Below the pieces are notes generated by a model that saw only the letters and a list, made by a program, of their open reading frames with translations, was not told the DNA's origin and did no database searches. Source: a virus. From it: 54,461 nt of DNA. Below, piece after piece: positions 23,868 through 32,521 of this stretch (the stretch's first letter is position 1; the number at the start of each line of letters is the position of its first letter). Position numbers and translations under genes: made by a program. The stretch is from the IMG/VR virus record IMGVR_UViG_3300025322_000026, positions 1-54,461 of that record; one strand, given 5' to 3'.

Positions 23868-24701
23868 TTAGACCTCCTTCAAACCGAATAGATAGTACCT
23901 TCCGCCGAGAGAAGGCATCTCCCAGCCAAACCATGAAATCTCGGGCCTCGCATCCTCGAAGTCCTGGAAATATCTCATATTGTCGATCCCGCCGAAACCG
24001 TCTTGATAGGCGATGAGATAGGACCGCACCCGCGCCTCTTCAAAGGTACGACGCTGATATAGCGGGAACTCACTCACCGAAAAGCACGCGATGAGAAGAT
24101 CCGCCTCAAGCTTTGAAGGCATCTCCGTCTGAAGTTCGATGTCCCAGATCCCGATGTTGCTCAGCCAGTATCGTTGTAGAAGCGATACCTCGGGGATGTC
24201 ATGGATCACATAGCGGCCCCGGAATCCAAGCCTCCGAGCAAGGAGGGCCATCGCTCCATAGCCTCCGCCGAACTCGAAGATGCTATCGAGATCGCCAATC
24301 CTGAGTCCTGTGGTGTCTTCCCAGTTCTTGAGGTGATAAGCCTGATGGACAAGGTTACCACTTGATCGGGGATAGAACCACAGCGGGGGTGGATCCCCGA
24401 ACCAGATTTCCTCGACTGCTTCCTGCCATCGCTTGGCGTCCGAGGCTCCTCGGAGAAGATTGAGTTCCCTTCCGATAAAAGGCGCGGTTCCAACGAACAT
24501 CGTGGCTGAGATCGTGGACCAGCGCAAAAACTTCTCTGGATCATCCCGCTGAACATGCCCCGCGAGTTCATACGCGTGTCGCTCCCAGGTGTAATCAGGA
24601 GGAGGACAATCAAACTTGTTGCCGATGGCTTTGAAGGCTTCCCTGAGATCTGTAACCGACATCCTCTTAATGGATTCGGTAGGCGACAAGGCAACTGACA
24701 T
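23868..24701 (-). CDS. SAM-dependent methyltransferase, putative sugar O-methyltransferase type
   Basis: The 277-aa protein has a Rossmann SAM-binding motif I-F-E-F-G-G-G-Y-G-A-M-A-L-L-A near residue 143, then R-Y-V-I-H-D-I-P-E-V and C-F-S-V-S-E-F-P-L. The pattern resembles putative sugar O-methyltransferases. It ends R-Y-Y-L-F-G-L-K-E-V, and its final codons carry the ribosome site of the next gene. An alternative start at 24662 is possible. Substrate is inferred from neighbours: a glycosyltransferase candidate upstream and GT10/FkbM/sulfotransferase downstream. Confidence 0.7.
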   Translation of the reverse strand: MSVALSPTESIKRMSVTDLREAFKAIGNKFDCPPPDYTWERHAYELAGHVQRDDPEKFLRWSTISATMFVGTAPFIGRELNLLRGASDAKRWQEAVEEIWFGDPPPLWFYPRSSGNLVHQAYHLKNWEDTTGLRIGDLDSIFEFGGGYGAMALLARRLGFRGRYVIHDIPEVSLLQRYWLSNIGIWDIELQTEMPSKLEADLLIACFSVSEFPLYQRRTFEEARVRSYLIAYQDGFGGIDNMRYFQDFEDARPEISWFGWEMPSLGGRYYLFGLKEV

Positions 24702-24724
24702 TCATCACCTGGAATAGAATCGCA

Positions 24725-25435
24725 TCAGGCCTTTTCCCTGAGTTCGAACCAACCGGCAGCGGCCATTTCTTCCACGCGCTCAACAGGCATCCCCTCAAGA
24801 TTGAGAACCTGTCCAGGATCTCCACCTTTGAAAGCATTGATGTAGCGCATGGGTATCTGCCGGGTCCCCAATACGCGCATCGTCTCGGGGGGCGATGTCT
24901 GAACCTCAACCTGCCAAGGAGTTAGACCCGGCTGGAGGATCTCAAGCATCCGATCTCGATTCCATATCCCGGCTTGTAAGCTCATTTGGTAGGGTGTTCC
25001 GTGAGGAGTTTCAATGATGTCGTAATGCCCCCATGATTCTACATCAAACATGCCCCCCGCATAGAGCCTATCCGTGGTCAGATCCATCCGAAGGACCTCC
25101 GGGTGCATCCCCATGTAGTCAGCGAGGCTAGAGATTCCCTGGTGGTCGACTGTTCTGGAAATCCAGTAATCGTCAAGAAGTAAGGTAAAAAATGGCCCGA
25201 CCTCGGAGCGCAAAAGTTGGATCAGACCATCCGACCATTGTTCCTTCGGGAGTGCCTTCCAGTCGCTCATAGACACGACGCGGAAGTTCGGCGGAATCTC
25301 AAAGTCAAGCCGCGTGTCTGTGCCAACGATCACGGGCTGGAGTGCGCTCCAATATAGATTGAACAGGAAACTGAAAGGCTTCAGCGCCCAGGAATACGCG
25401 TCGCTCGTCAGAACGACGACGGGTAGATCCATCAT
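24725..25435 (-). CDS. Putative glycosyltransferase-like protein
   Basis: The 236-aa protein begins with a strand M-M-D-L-P-V-V-V-L-T-S-D and contains F-F-T-L-L-L-D-D-Y-W, where two Asp could hold a metal-nucleotide as in GT-A enzymes. The N-terminal P-V-I-V-G-T-D and the overall alpha/beta pattern fit a small glycosyltransferase-like fold. It opens cassette A directly after the capsid gene hairpin, with a GGGGAG ribosome site. Family identity is not certain. Confidence 0.5.
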   Translation of the reverse strand: MMDLPVVVLTSDAYSWALKPFSFLFNLYWSALQPVIVGTDTRLDFEIPPNFRVVSMSDWKALPKEQWSDGLIQLLRSEVGPFFTLLLDDYWISRTVDHQGISSLADYMGMHPEVLRMDLTTDRLYAGGMFDVESWGHYDIIETPHGTPYQMSLQAGIWNRDRMLEILQPGLTPWQVEVQTSPPETMRVLGTRQIPMRYINAFKGGDPGQVLNLEGMPVERVEEMAAAGWFELREKA

Positions 25436-25464
25436 GCCACTCCCCTGTTTCCGAGGGTGGTTAT

Positions 25465-25488
25465 GGGGCGGGGATCACTCCCCGCCCC
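25465..25488 (-). terminator. Strong GC-rich hairpin after the capsid gene
   Basis: A perfect 10-bp stem (25465-25474 with 25479-25488) closes a 4-nt loop, 12 bp downstream of the major capsid stop. There is no T-tract, so it may be a partial terminator or a 3' stabiliser that raises capsid message relative to cassette A. Confidence 0.65.
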
Positions 25489-25500
25489 ACTCAGGTTGAT

Positions 25501-26934
25501 CTAGCGATTACCCCAGACCGCATAGGCACTGGGTTGGCCGCGCAGGCTGACCCCGCCGTCATAGTTGTACGGGCTGTCAGGATCCGGAGACCGCAAATGC
25601 TGGAGCGGGCTGTAGAGGACATGATCGATCCGCCCTGCCAACTGCGGCGTCCGCAGAACGACACGCGGTTCGATCTTGACCATCAGCTCGTAGCACCAAG
25701 CCAGGTTCTTGATGGCCCAGGAGAACAGGCCCCGATCGGTCCAGAACTCTTCCTTGCCGTTGAGCAGAGCGACATCCCGCAAACCAGCGGTGTAGTCGAC
25801 GTGCTCCATGTAGGTGACCGGGAAGTTGCCGGTGATCAGCAAGGGAACCATGTAGATCGAGCTGGCATAGCTCCCCGCGGGCACGTTGGCGTTATTGATG
25901 TTGGTATGCTCGAAGATCCCGGTGTCTGTGACCACGGCATAGCGATTGCCGTTGATGTCGATGTACTTCCCGTTCCGCATCGCATCCCGCTCGGCCACGT
26001 TCTCTCGACCATCGATCGCAACGCTGGAAGTCCCGACCACGGAGGTCGCGCACTTGTTCGTGTTGTACTGGCATGGCCAGCAGGAACTCAACTCGAACCA
26101 CAGTTCCGGGCGCATGGCGATGATCCAGGTCGCCGGGGTGAGGCCCATCGTCTCGGCGTTGAACCGCAGATAGAACTCGAGCATCGATAGGTATTCCACG
26201 ATGCTAGGGGTGACACCGCACACGCTGCCGTAGGCGAAGTCCTTCACATCCGAATCCAGCGCCGGGCAGGCCTGGTTCGTGTCGGCATCCACCTGTCCTG
26301 TGGCGATCTGGTTATCCAGACCTGGGAACTCAGCGTAGCCTCCGCCCGCGTTATTGTTCGCCGGCGATCCCTGCCAGGTCATCACGTTCAGCTTGCGCTC
26401 AAGCCGAACCCCAGCTGAGACCATTTCCGACATCGTATAGATGTTCACGATGTCTGCTTCACTCAGGCCCGCGGGCGTGAGGCCCTCAAGCCCAAGCATC
26501 CGACCCCGGAGTTGAAGATCGGTGTTGATCCCGCCGTGCAGTTGGCGCATCACCTTGTCGAACTCGATGGTGTTGGTCGCCCGGGCAACGCGCCCAAAGG
26601 CCGCGGTGAGGTTGCAGCCCTTGAGGTATCCGCTCGGCGCATTGTCGCACGGGTAGGCGGGCTCATTCCCGACATCATCGGTTATGCCGGTGATGGTTCC
26701 GAACCTCGGCTGCTCGAGGACGCTGGCGAAGCGCGGTAACTTCTCTAGAAGCCCAAACGGCCGGACCTGCGCGGAGATGATGTCGCGCTCGAGGCCCGAG
26801 ACAGAGAATACGCCACCCGCCCCGAACAATGATCCAGGGCCAGTGACGTGTGCCTGCACATCTTTCTTTCCGATCCTATCGGCAGCCAACACGAATGCCT
26901 CAGCTAGCTGCTCTACGACGCTATCCTTTTCCAT
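25501..26934 (-). CDS. Major capsid protein (HK97-fold candidate)
   Basis: The 477-aa protein follows the protease/scaffold gene and is preceded by a strong AGGAGG site. It starts with an acidic helix (residues 1-25). Later it has a P-domain-like helix with Y-L-S-M-L-E-F-Y-L-R-F and T-P-A-T-W-I-I-A-M-R-P-E-L-W, and an R-Y-A-V-V-T-D stretch, typical of large-phage and actinophage-like HK97 capsids. Cys pairs (C-D-N-A, C-W-P-C) could stabilise the shell. Assignment rests on synteny and general pattern. Confidence 0.8.
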   Translation of the reverse strand: MEKDSVVEQLAEAFVLAADRIGKKDVQAHVTGPGSLFGAGGVFSVSGLERDIISAQVRPFGLLEKLPRFASVLEQPRFGTITGITDDVGNEPAYPCDNAPSGYLKGCNLTAAFGRVARATNTIEFDKVMRQLHGGINTDLQLRGRMLGLEGLTPAGLSEADIVNIYTMSEMVSAGVRLERKLNVMTWQGSPANNNAGGGYAEFPGLDNQIATGQVDADTNQACPALDSDVKDFAYGSVCGVTPSIVEYLSMLEFYLRFNAETMGLTPATWIIAMRPELWFELSSCWPCQYNTNKCATSVVGTSSVAIDGRENVAERDAMRNGKYIDINGNRYAVVTDTGIFEHTNINNANVPAGSYASSIYMVPLLITGNFPVTYMEHVDYTAGLRDVALLNGKEEFWTDRGLFSWAIKNLAWCYELMVKIEPRVVLRTPQLAGRIDHVLYSPLQHLRSPDPDSPYNYDGGVSLRGQPSAYAVWGNR

Positions 26935-26969
26935 GTCCTGATTCCTCCTTTTGTTTTCGTAGAGCTGGC

Positions 26970-28991
26970 CTAGTTGGGCAGCTCGGATGGCCCCAGCATC
27001 TTGTCCAAGAAGGGGATGCCGGTCGCGCGCTCAATGGGTGCTTCGGTCTCTTTCGGATGGTCCTTCCCGAGGGTGGTCCGACCATCGATCCGGGTCTCTT
27101 TGCGGCCGATGATCGATTCCGCGCGAGCCTTCAGGGATGCCTTCGGCGTCTCTTCGATGACCTGCTTGATCTTGGTCTCGTCGTCTAGCGCGAGGGCTTC
27201 GATTTTTTCGGTCAGACCCTTCACTGCATCGCGGATCTCGACCAGGACCCCACCGAAGACTTTGAGAGCCTCTTCGGTATCGGATCGGAGTTCCTCAACA
27301 TCGGTCGGCTTCTCTTCCTCTGGAACAACTTCTTCTTCGGGCTTCGTTTCGACTTTTTCCTCGTCCACTTCGGCCTCCTTCGTCTCTGCCTTTGGTTTGT
27401 CCGCCCCGAGCAGATCCTTGACGAAGGCCGTTAGGTCCTTCTTGCCGGGAACGGTCATGTCCTCGCTCTCATAGAGCGCGGTCAACTTCTTGATTGCAGC
27501 TCCTTTCTTCGGACCTTCGTACTTGTTTCCTCGGTAGCCCTCATGGAGAGCCGCCCAGGCAGCACCCATCAGGCCATGGTCCACTTTCCCATTCTTCATC
27601 ACCTGAAGATGCCAAGTCGTCGGCTTCTCTTCGTCCTCGACAACGAGATAGTCGCTGGGCTTCCCGGCTTTCTCGCCATCCGCCAGACCTTTCAGAAGGT
27701 TGAAATCTTCCAAAACAGATGGCGATGCAGTCTCGGAATTCACAACGAGAGTCATATTGACCGTCGGGCCATTCGGTTCTGTAGCCTCGGTCTCGGCCGC
27801 GGCCTTATGACTTACCCCAGCTGCTTCGAGTTCTTTGGTCTTCTCTTCCCCGGTCTTCATGATGAGATCGATCAATCCATCCGCGCCCGTCTCATCCTCG
27901 ATGGCTTTCAGTGCATCGATTTGCTGTTTGTTCACAGACATCACCTCCATCTTGGGATTATGCGGGTTGGCCGCGGCGTTCCCGGGAAGAACCGTGGTTT
28001 TCTGTTTCTCAAACCAGTCGTAGACGCCATCTTTTCGGTCTTCGGCTCGATAAGAGAATTCATGCGATGCACCCCAACCCTCAGGAGAGATGATTTCATG
28101 ACTGTCTGGGTGCGCCTCGAAGAACGCTTTAAATGCCTGGCCAATCTTCGTATCGTCGAAGGTCCCCATCTCGGCCAGGAAGCGACCGCTCATGCCCTGC
28201 CAGCGGATCGTCCCGAACTCAGTTCCGGGGATGTGCCAGAAGTCAAAGGCTCCCTTGGTTTCATCATCAGCATGGCGTTGGACGTAATTCTCAATCGCTT
28301 TTGTGCGGAATGTTTCTTCGTCCCGATCCTCAAACCCGTTGGTCGACCAGACCAGGAGCCAGTCTTTCTTGTCCTTGCCCTTGAACAGCTTGATCCCATG
28401 GGTTCCTTTGATCTCGGGCTTATCGTCATAGGTTGCCCATCCGAGGAAGGCTCCCATGTCATCCATGAGTTTGGAGAAGCGATCCTTGAGGTCCTGGACG
28501 AATCGAAGTTTCGAGGTTCTCAGGCACCGGCCAGCTTTCTCCGCGGCTTCAATCCATTCTCTCCTCTCCGTGACCTCTTTCCATTCATCACGTGGCGAGA
28601 ATTCATAGCCGCCATCAGTCTCGGTGTACGAAGTTCGGTAATATTTGCCCCCCAATTTCACGATGACTTCTTGCATTGATGGCCACGAATCACAGATCCA
28701 GGGCACTGGCGAATAGTTGACCTGTTCTGGTGCAGCGAGCGTCGGAGGTGGTCGAAACAGTTCCTCAAGGGACTGCTGAAGTTGTGATCGAACCTCCCCT
28801 GCCCCTTCTTCACCATCTAGGAGTGCCTTGTCTTGCTTCGCCACTTCGGCCTCCTTCTTGGCCTCCCGCCACTTGGAATAGCAGATGGCGGCTGCTTGCT
28901 TCGGATCCTTCGCAGTACCATCCTCGATGACAAGAGGAACGCATCTGGATATAAAGTCTTTCTGAATTTCTCCCTCTAGTGGCTCTGGCAT
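26970..28991 (-). CDS. Prohead protease-scaffold fusion candidate
   Basis: The 673-aa protein has an N-terminal F-I-S-R-C-V-P-L ... A-A-I-C-Y-S-K-W motif (residues 13-41) that I know from other phage head proteins. A central domain (about 215-350) has W-S-T-N-G-F-E-D-R-D, F-D-F-W-H-I-P-G-T, I-S-P-E-G-W-G-A-S-H-E-F and L-P-G-N-A-A-A-N-P, a layout like capsid maturation proteases with His and Ser. The rest is helical and highly charged, like a scaffold, with an E/K/P-rich stretch near 540-580. It directly precedes the capsid gene. Its own start lacks a clear ribosome site, possibly because HNH 2 is inserted just upstream. Confidence 0.7.
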   Translation of the reverse strand: MPEPLEGEIQKDFISRCVPLVIEDGTAKDPKQAAAICYSKWREAKKEAEVAKQDKALLDGEEGAGEVRSQLQQSLEELFRPPPTLAAPEQVNYSPVPWICDSWPSMQEVIVKLGGKYYRTSYTETDGGYEFSPRDEWKEVTERREWIEAAEKAGRCLRTSKLRFVQDLKDRFSKLMDDMGAFLGWATYDDKPEIKGTHGIKLFKGKDKKDWLLVWSTNGFEDRDEETFRTKAIENYVQRHADDETKGAFDFWHIPGTEFGTIRWQGMSGRFLAEMGTFDDTKIGQAFKAFFEAHPDSHEIISPEGWGASHEFSYRAEDRKDGVYDWFEKQKTTVLPGNAAANPHNPKMEVMSVNKQQIDALKAIEDETGADGLIDLIMKTGEEKTKELEAAGVSHKAAAETEATEPNGPTVNMTLVVNSETASPSVLEDFNLLKGLADGEKAGKPSDYLVVEDEEKPTTWHLQVMKNGKVDHGLMGAAWAALHEGYRGNKYEGPKKGAAIKKLTALYESEDMTVPGKKDLTAFVKDLLGADKPKAETKEAEVDEEKVETKPEEEVVPEEEKPTDVEELRSDTEEALKVFGGVLVEIRDAVKGLTEKIEALALDDETKIKQVIEETPKASLKARAESIIGRKETRIDGRTTLGKDHPKETEAPIERATGIPFLDKMLGPSELPN

Positions 28992-29005
28992 TCGATGTAG
29001 TCCAA

Positions 29006-29014
29006 TGTTATAAT
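29006..29014 (+). promoter_or_regulatory. Extended -10 promoter of HNH 2
   Basis: TGTTATAAT (TGn plus perfect TATAAT at 29009-29014) lies 6 bp before the HNH 2 ATG at 29021. A transcript would begin about at the ATG, so the message may be leaderless. A weak -35-like CTGGCA sits 18 bp upstream. Confidence 0.5.
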
Positions 29015-29020
29015 AGAGAC

Positions 29021-29512
29021 ATGAAAACGATCCTAGGCCACCCAGAGTACAGAATCACGACAGACGGAAGAGTATTCTCCCTGCGCGGTGAGATCGCACA
29101 GATCCGACGTTCTGCCTATGATGGAGGACCACGCTATGCCTCTGTGCATCTCTGCGGAAATGCCAGTGGAAACTACTATGTACATCGCCTCGTCCTTGAA
29201 ACTTACATTGGGCCATGCCCGGGGGGGATGTGTACTAGGCACCTGAATGGGAGATCCCTTGATAATCGTCTTGAAAATCTCAGATGGGGAACGCCCGCCG
29301 AAAATGTAGCGGACCAGATTGCCCACGGCACCTTTTCTGTTCAACGGGGCGAGGCACACGGTGGCTCTAAGCTCAGCGAAAGCGACATTCGTGAGATCCG
29401 AAATCTTGCGGCGAGCCGTAGATATTCCCAGTCGGAGATCGCCAAAAGATTTAATATCAGCCAGCCCTTGGTCAGTCTGATCCATCTTCGGAAACGCTGG
29501 GAACATATTTGA
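29021..29512 (+). CDS. NUMOD4/HNH homing-type endonuclease 2
   Basis: The 163-aa protein starts with a NUMOD4-like region (Y-R-I-T-T-D-G-R-V-F-S-L) and has an HNH_3 core, Y-V-H-R-L-V-L-E, then C-T-R-H-L-N-G-R-S-L-D-N-R-L-E-N-L-R-W-G-T. The tail (L-S-E-S-D-I-R-E-I-R, F-N-I-S-Q-P-L-V-S-L-I) is a helix-turn-helix whose layout matches HNH 1. It lies antisense in the head operon between the protease and two small genes. A hairpin follows 42 bp later. Confidence 0.85.
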   Translation: MKTILGHPEYRITTDGRVFSLRGEIAQIRRSAYDGGPRYASVHLCGNASGNYYVHRLVLETYIGPCPGGMCTRHLNGRSLDNRLENLRWGTPAENVADQIAHGTFSVQRGEAHGGSKLSESDIREIRNLAASRRYSQSEIAKRFNISQPLVSLIHLRKRWEHI

Positions 29513-29553
29513 AGCCCTTCCTGCGGTCAAGTAGATCATCCTCGAAAAGCAAA

Positions 29554-29575
29554 GGCGCGGCTCTCAGGCCGCGCC
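29554..29575. terminator. GC hairpin between HNH 2 and the head operon
   Basis: An 8-bp GC-only stem (29554-29561 with 29568-29575) closes a 6-nt loop. It lies past the HNH 2 stop and past the minus-strand stop at 29623, so it may serve both strands. There is no clear T-tract. Confidence 0.5.
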
Positions 29576-29622
29576 CAGTGCGAACGCGAATGGTTTGTGT
29601 CTGCCGACATTCTACAACAAGT

Positions 29623-29865
29623 CTAGGTTTTCTGCTTTGCCTTTGTCCCGACTGCCCCGAGGGCCTCTAGGGCCTGCTCTGCCATCCGCTTGGGCTCCAT
29701 CGGGTCTCTTCGGGGTTCAGTCCAGGATACCGGGTAGCCATCCTGATCCACCAAGACGGATACCGTTATCATGGCATTCCCATCGTGCCCGCTCTTGGCT
29801 ACGCTCTGGAGCCTGCGGATCACGTTCAGCCATTGGGGCCGAATATCCTCAGGTAGGTAGGGCAT
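29623..29865 (-). CDS. Small head-region protein of unknown function
   Basis: An 80-aa protein starts at ATG 29865, overlapping the upstream stop by one base (TGATG). The frame stays open to 29904, but that extension overlaps the upstream gene. It reads M-P-Y-L-P-E-D-I-R-P then a strand M-I-T-V-S-V-L-V-D, and ends in basic residues. Position near the gp10-like gene suggests a head completion or neck role; no motif supports it. Confidence 0.45.
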   Translation of the reverse strand: MPYLPEDIRPQWLNVIRRLQSVAKSGHDGNAMITVSVLVDQDGYPVSWTEPRRDPMEPKRMAEQALEALGAVGTKAKQKT

Positions 29866-30161
29866 CACAGGCCATAGCTCCCCCGATAGCGTAGGTCGAT
29901 CCATCTGGCCGATTGCTTGGCATATTCCCTGAGTTCATCCAAGTCTAAGGGGAAGGAAAGTCCATGGTCTCCCACTGAACTCCAGCGACGACCATCCCTC
30001 CGAATGGCGATGTCAAAGTTTCCCCACATAACGCCGATCTTGGTTTCCCACGTGAATGTTCCCAGTTGACTAAGGGCCTCAATAAGATACCTCTCGAATT
30101 GTTCCGCCCAGGGCAGTGTATAGGCTTCCCACTGTTCGCGTGCCACTACGGTATCTATCAT
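29865..30161 (-). CDS. Small head-tail region protein
   Basis: The 98-aa protein overlaps the gp10-like gene by 4 bp (ATGA). It has an amphipathic start and a W-G-N-F-D-I-A-I-R-R-D-G-R-R-W strand pair. Genes in this place, after an HK97 gp10-like gene, often encode tail terminator or neck proteins, so that is a weak inference by position. Confidence 0.4.
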   Translation of the reverse strand: MIDTVVAREQWEAYTLPWAEQFERYLIEALSQLGTFTWETKIGVMWGNFDIAIRRDGRRWSSVGDHGLSFPLDLDELREYAKQSARWIDLRYRGSYGL

Positions 30162-30670
30162 CCTCGTTTCGCCATCCTCAGACCCTTCAGATGGGCTTCC
30201 TTCATCGCCCGAAAGAAGGGTACCCGGCGTCTCTTTTGGATCTCCTGAGTGAACTGCCGAGCTTGAGTTCCTGGGTGCATGACTTGTTTCGGTCTCACGA
30301 GCCCTCCCGAACGCCGGCCCGATCGACTACCCAATATCCGCCTCCGGGTCTTCGCCGTGAAACCCGTCTGGAATGCGAGTGCCGAGGCGCGGCGGGCTTT
30401 GATGACATGCGCCCGCGTTCCATGGTCAACGTAGTGGAAGATCTCATCGTCGGTCGTCACCGCGAAGGCCGCGCCGCCACCCTCTCGGACTGGTTCGTTC
30501 CCATATTTGAAGTCTACTCGGAACTTGGGCTTGTGCTTCCAGGTACGTGTCGTCGCGAGATACAATCTCAGAACCTGATCGGACTGTCGGCCGAGTTCTG
30601 CGATCATCGCCTGTTTGTAGAGATCAGGCCTCATCTTGGGAGGATAGATCGCCTTGACTTGGATCGCCAT
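30158..30670 (-). CDS. HK97 gp10-like head-tail completion protein
   Basis: The 170-aa protein shows the gp10-family pattern: F-H-Y-V-D-H-G-T-R-A-H-V-I near residue 85 and V-M-H-P-G-T-Q-A-R-Q-F near 130, with a basic middle. HK97 gp10-like proteins take part in joining head to tail or tail completion. It overlaps the next gene and follows the glycosidase candidate. The R-R-R-x-x-G-S-R-S-G-R-R loop is an unusually basic insertion. Confidence 0.75.
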   Translation of the reverse strand: MAIQVKAIYPPKMRPDLYKQAMIAELGRQSDQVLRLYLATTRTWKHKPKFRVDFKYGNEPVREGGGAAFAVTTDDEIFHYVDHGTRAHVIKARRASALAFQTGFTAKTRRRILGSRSGRRSGGLVRPKQVMHPGTQARQFTQEIQKRRRVPFFRAMKEAHLKGLRMAKRG

Positions 30671-30671
30671 A

Positions 30672-31838
30672 TCAGCGTGGCCATTGTTCCAAGGTGAATT
30701 CCTGAAATGCTATACCTCCTGGACGCAGACTGCCATCATCGTTCATTAAAGCATAGGCTTTCGGGCCATCAATGCTGAACCAAACCGCGTATGGAATCTG
30801 TAAGTCGACCACAGCTCCCATCAGACCAGTTACTGTCTGGGGAAATAGATCCTGTTGACCGATCTCATTCGTGATAACCTGTTTCCCGGTTTTATGACTC
30901 ATGAATTCAACTGCCTCTGAAAAAGCTAAAGTATCTGGGATGTACCAATGGATATTGACGAAATCATTCGGGCCGTCGCGATAGACATCAAGGAGTTGTT
31001 TGCCTTTCACGATCTGGCCTTGGACATTGGCACTATCCAACTGGGCTTGTTCCTCAGGTGTGAAGACTCTTTGCCGAAACGAATCGGCCGCACTAATGTC
31101 TCCTTCTTCAATATAGCTATTCCAAACGAGGAGCGCGACCAGTTTGCTTACCATCCCACCATTGGTACAAGGGACCGCGTAGACGTGAGAGACTTGGCAG
31201 GCAACTTCTAGCTCTTCGGCATATTGAATCGGATCCCCGGAATAGAATGTTGTCGAGTTTTCTTCGTTCTCTACAGCAAGAATCAAGGGGGGATTCTGGC
31301 CAATGACTTCTTCCAATATCTGGCGATAGGTTTCAAGATCTGTTGGCGGATCCGTTGGATTCAGTGGACCCCCATTGGCTCGGATCGTGAGGACGACTAT
31401 GAGGCCAGCGTCCTCAGCCGATCTGCATTCCTCGCATGATCCATCCCATCGATCAAGGAAAACCGAATTAGGTCGGAAATAGATCGCCCCAAGTTCCTGG
31501 ACCATGGTGATACGTTCGCCAATCGACATCCCAGGTGCTTGGAGCATCAAACCGAATGGATTAGCCAAGGTTGCTATCTGCGTGCTAGTAGGCTGAATCG
31601 TTGGAATCAATGTTAGGGTATGTGTTGCAGTAGGGATTAATGTCACGGTCATGGTATTTGTTGGGATTGGGATGGGCGTTCGTGTAACTATAGGGATCGG
31701 GGTAGGAGTGGAACATACTGGCCGATTCGGGAAAAGCCGACACCACCATGGAATAGTTATCTCAGAACTGGCGATGTTCAAAGCCAGGAGAGATCCTAAG
31801 AGCATAACAATGGCTACACTGATCGCGATTTTCTTCAT
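30672..31838 (-). CDS. Secreted or surface-anchored TIM-barrel glycosidase candidate (clan GH-A-like)
   Basis: The 388-aa protein has an N-terminal signal or anchor (M-K-K-I-A-I-S-V-A-I-V-M-L-L-G), a T/P/I-rich linker to about 95, and then an alpha/beta barrel-like domain. Two glutamates stand where GH-A enzymes hold the acid/base and nucleophile: L-I-L-A-V-E-N-E-E-N and V-I-T-N-E-I-G-Q. An F-V-N-I-H-W-Y-I-P strand supports this. It may degrade host surface glycan. A secreted enzyme between head genes is odd, and its linker resembles the Thr/Pro proteins at the left end. A start with GGAGAG 11 bp upstream is plausible. Confidence 0.6.
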   Translation of the reverse strand: MKKIAISVAIVMLLGSLLALNIASSEITIPWWCRLFPNRPVCSTPTPIPIVTRTPIPIPTNTMTVTLIPTATHTLTLIPTIQPTSTQIATLANPFGLMLQAPGMSIGERITMVQELGAIYFRPNSVFLDRWDGSCEECRSAEDAGLIVVLTIRANGGPLNPTDPPTDLETYRQILEEVIGQNPPLILAVENEENSTTFYSGDPIQYAEELEVACQVSHVYAVPCTNGGMVSKLVALLVWNSYIEEGDISAADSFRQRVFTPEEQAQLDSANVQGQIVKGKQLLDVYRDGPNDFVNIHWYIPDTLAFSEAVEFMSHKTGKQVITNEIGQQDLFPQTVTGLMGAVVDLQIPYAVWFSIDGPKAYALMNDDGSLRPGGIAFQEFTLEQWPR

Positions 31839-31853
31839 CTGTAATGGCTCTCC

Positions 31854-32521
31854 TTATCCGCCGATGAGGGAAGGGGGCCGACCTGGAGTAACGGGTTCAT
31901 CAGTCGGTGAGAGTGTACATCCACACCAATATCCTTTGCAAGCTAAATCACGGCTCCGTGGCAGGATTCCGTACCTCGCCCAGGTGCTCGCCCTGTAGAC
32001 GCGGCCATTCATATTTCGGCAATCCGCGCAATGCTCCTTGATGGGATTCCAAGTCCATCGCATCGGGCGGTCTGCACAAGCCATCTGGGCTGCGAGGTTC
32101 TTTATTCTGCCCCATTGATTCGCCCACATGGACGCGCGGATGATGAAGCGGTCAACCTTGGTATCTTCCTCCGCCCGTGCTGCCACAATCTCCTCAGCGA
32201 ATGGCAGTACCCGCTCGATCTCATCGCTCGTTTCCTGGTCGAACCTTTGAAGTTCCTCGGGCGATGAATCCCGCGGGAAGTTACCCCACAGTCCTTCGAT
32301 CCCTCTCGCCAAGCCTGACCAAAGAACCGATTGATCATTGAGATGTGGGAATCTACATAGCCGAAGAGGTCGATCCTATTGAACCATAGTGATCGGATCA
32401 GAGTCTTGAGCCTAGTTTCGTAGTCAGCCTGGGATTTGATCTCGGACGCGTAGCCGACCTTCAGGCCCATGTTCTCCGCAACAGCCAATGCCGCCAGCGC
32501 AATAACCTGAGATCGCTTCAT
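31854..32521 (-). pseudogene. SPP1 gp7-like minor head protein split by a frameshift
   Basis: Two overlapping frames together make one minor head protein. The first (32521 start) reads M-K-R-S-Q-V ... F-G-Q-A-W-R-E-G-S-K-D-C-G and then turns into basic noise. The second (ending 31854) continues with N-F-P-R-D-S-S-P-E-E-L-Q-R-F and ends with the family C-terminus H-C-A-D-C-R-N-M-N-G-R-V-Y ... C-K-G-Y-W-C-G-C. The change of frame falls at a G4 run (C4 at 32284-32287); one extra G would restore D-C-G-G-N-F-P-R-D. It is a deletion, a sequencing error, or programmed -1 slippage. Family role: minor head or portal-associated protein. Confidence 0.7.

Noticed and set aside
27543-28679. 378-aa plus-strand frame opposite the protease-scaffold gene
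   Set aside because: Antisense shadow; the minus-strand frame has the conserved protease and head motifs.
28992-29020. Minus-strand promoter for the protease gene in the HNH 2 gap
   Set aside because: A TATTAT-like box can be read on the minus strand but has no -35 and is the mirror of the better plus-strand box.
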